DNA of 6,831 bases from Deltaproteobacteria bacterium. Lineage in GTDB: Bacteria; Desulfobacterota; Desulfobacteria; Desulfobacterales; B30-G6. Shown piece after piece: positions 5,836-6,831 of the stretch (position 1 is its first letter; each line of letters starts with the position of its first letter). The stretch lies in contig JAFDAT010000185.1 of NCBI GenBank assembly GCA_019313725.1, positions 1-6,831 on the forward strand. Reading direction: 5' to 3'. A program made the position numbers and the translations under genes. The notes under the pieces are model-generated. The model made no database searches and had not been told where the DNA came from. It was given only the letters and a program-made list of their open reading frames with translations.

Positions 5836-6705
5836 ATGGGATACCTCTATGTGGCCTTGGCAGCGCTATTATTCGCCGTATCCGGAAACGCTTCGAAATT
5901 CCTCTTCAATGCGGGCATCACGGCCTTTCAGCTGATTCAACTGCGGACGACTCTGGCATGTGTCGGGCTGCTGCTGTGGCTTCTCGTAAGGCATGCCGCG
6001 CTGCTCAGGATATCCACTAAAGATCTGCCCTATTTTGCAGGCCTGGGCATCTTTGGCATCGGTTCCGCACAGTTTTTTTACCTGTTCGCCATTTCTAAAA
6101 TCAACGTGGCCGCCGCAATTCTTCTCCACTACACCGGTCCGGTGTTCGTGGCCCTGTATGCCGTATTTGTCCAGAAGCGCAAACTGGGTGCCGGAAGTCT
6201 GGTGGCTGTGTCGGGGACCCTGATCGGGTGTTTTTTGATGGTCGGGGCCTATAACCTGCAGGTATTGTCTTTGAACAGGGTTGGCATAGGCGGCGGTTTT
6301 CTGGCGGCCATTGCCTTTGCGGTGTATTCCATTTTCAGTGAGCATGGCATGCGGAAATACACGCCCTGGACCGTGCTATTTTACGGTATGCTGTTTGCGG
6401 CCCTCATGTGGAATATCCTGTACCCTCCGTTGGACGCCATTTTCCATCCATACACGGCAATTCAATGGGCATGGATAGGGTTTGTGGGCACCTTTGGCAC
6501 GATTATTCCGTTCGGTCTTTACTTCGAGGGCATCCGGCGCATCAAACCAACCCATGCCAGCCTGACGGCAACCCTGGAACCCATTTCGGCAGGTGTGATA
6601 GCGGCCGTGTTTCTGGGGGAGATGATGGCGCCCCTCCAGGTCGTGGGCGGGGTGATGGTGGTCGTGTCGATTGTGTTGCTCCAGTTCAAAAATCCGCAGA
6701 GATAA
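5836..6705 (+). CDS. EamA/DMT-superfamily permease
   Basis: The product is a 289-residue inner-membrane protein with two EamA repeats (PF00892) and about ten TM helices, the usual size for the drug/metabolite transporter superfamily. Repeat one covers about 3-136 and contains LHYTGPVFVALYAVF (97-111). Repeat two covers about 152-285 and contains the typical LEPISAGVIAAVFLGE (247-262). Such proteins usually export amino acids or other metabolites; the substrate cannot be inferred here. ATG 5836 gives a protein that starts right before TM1 (MGYLYVALAALLFAVSG). A GTG at 5800, four bases after the toxin stop and with AGG seven bases upstream, is a real alternative adding 12 residues. The frame is open to 5725, inside the toxin gene, but those residues are toxin sequence in another frame. 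No promoter is evident in the 40-base gap, so read-through from the toxin-antitoxin promoter is likely. Confidence 0.92.
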   Translation: MGYLYVALAALLFAVSGNASKFLFNAGITAFQLIQLRTTLACVGLLLWLLVRHAALLRISTKDLPYFAGLGIFGIGSAQFFYLFAISKINVAAAILLHYTGPVFVALYAVFVQKRKLGAGSLVAVSGTLIGCFLMVGAYNLQVLSLNRVGIGGGFLAAIAFAVYSIFSEHGMRKYTPWTVLFYGMLFAALMWNILYPPLDAIFHPYTAIQWAWIGFVGTFGTIIPFGLYFEGIRRIKPTHASLTATLEPISAGVIAAVFLGEMMAPLQVVGGVMVVVSIVLLQFKNPQR

Positions 6706-6723
6706 GCCTACTGCTCAACTAAG

Positions 6724-6831
6724 GGCTCGCGAAAAAATAACTTCACATTTTCAGCGCCCATCCATCCCGCTCAGCAGCGTTGCAAAAACTCGAAATATGC
6801 TTGATATTCCTACATTTTCGCGCCTTGCTGA
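6724..6831. repeat. Probable half of a palindromic dispersed repeat, cut by the window edge
   Basis: Bases 6771-6831 are symmetric about 6801. TCAGCA (6771-6776) matches TGCTGA (6826-6831), AAAA (6784-6787) matches TTTT (6815-6818) and AATAT (6794-6798) matches ATATT (6804-6808), with scattered mismatches between. The outer match reaches the very last base, so the palindrome may continue outside. If it does, 6724-6770 would be its left arm. It is non-coding by appearance and lies directly after the EamA gene. It resembles REP/MITE-like intergenic elements, but copy number cannot be judged from one window. Confidence 0.5.

Overview
The window holds seven protein-coding genes in what looks like a moderately GC-rich Gram-negative chromosome. 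The mix is an RND/MMPL exporter, a helix-turn-helix/periplasmic-binding-protein-domain regulator, a PiT phosphate transporter with a DUF47 partner, a RelB/RelE-type toxin-antitoxin pair and an EamA permease. This fits a sulfate-reducing Desulfobacterota (former Deltaproteobacteria) or a related environmental anaerobe. That assignment is an impression from protein style and gene content, not a proof. There are no rRNA or tRNA genes, no CRISPR array and no insertion sequence.

Layout: 1-1798 (minus) is the N-terminal ~600 residues of an MMPL/RND-family exporter that runs off the left edge. 1877-1929 is a strong terminator that overlaps the stop of the next minus-strand gene, a one-component regulator at 1924-2829 with an excisionase-type HTH fused to a PBP-like ligand domain. 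A 256-bp divergent intergenic region (2830-3085) separates it from a plus-strand phosphate unit: a PiT-family Pi transporter (3086-4315), a 170-bp gap with a hairpin, a T8 run and a structured leader, then a DUF47/PhoU-like Pit-accessory protein (4486-5154). A very long hairpin (5148-5249) overlaps the stop codon of the latter. After it come a clear sigma70-like promoter with a palindrome over its -10 region, a RelB-like antitoxin (5309-5521), an overlapping RelE-like toxin (5505-5795) and an EamA/DMT permease (5836-6705). The last ~100 bases carry a palindromic element, centred at 6801, that appears to be cut by the window edge.

How the genes work together: PiT and the DUF47 protein form a known phosphate-uptake pairing. 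The divergent regulator has a ligand domain of a fold that commonly binds oxyanions, so it is a plausible but untested controller of the phosphate genes. The toxin-antitoxin pair is autonomous and probably autoregulated. The EamA permease follows it closely and may be read through from the same promoter. No single system here is clearly new. The best leads are the regulator/PiT pairing, the unusually long stem after the DUF47 gene and the truncated palindrome at the right edge.
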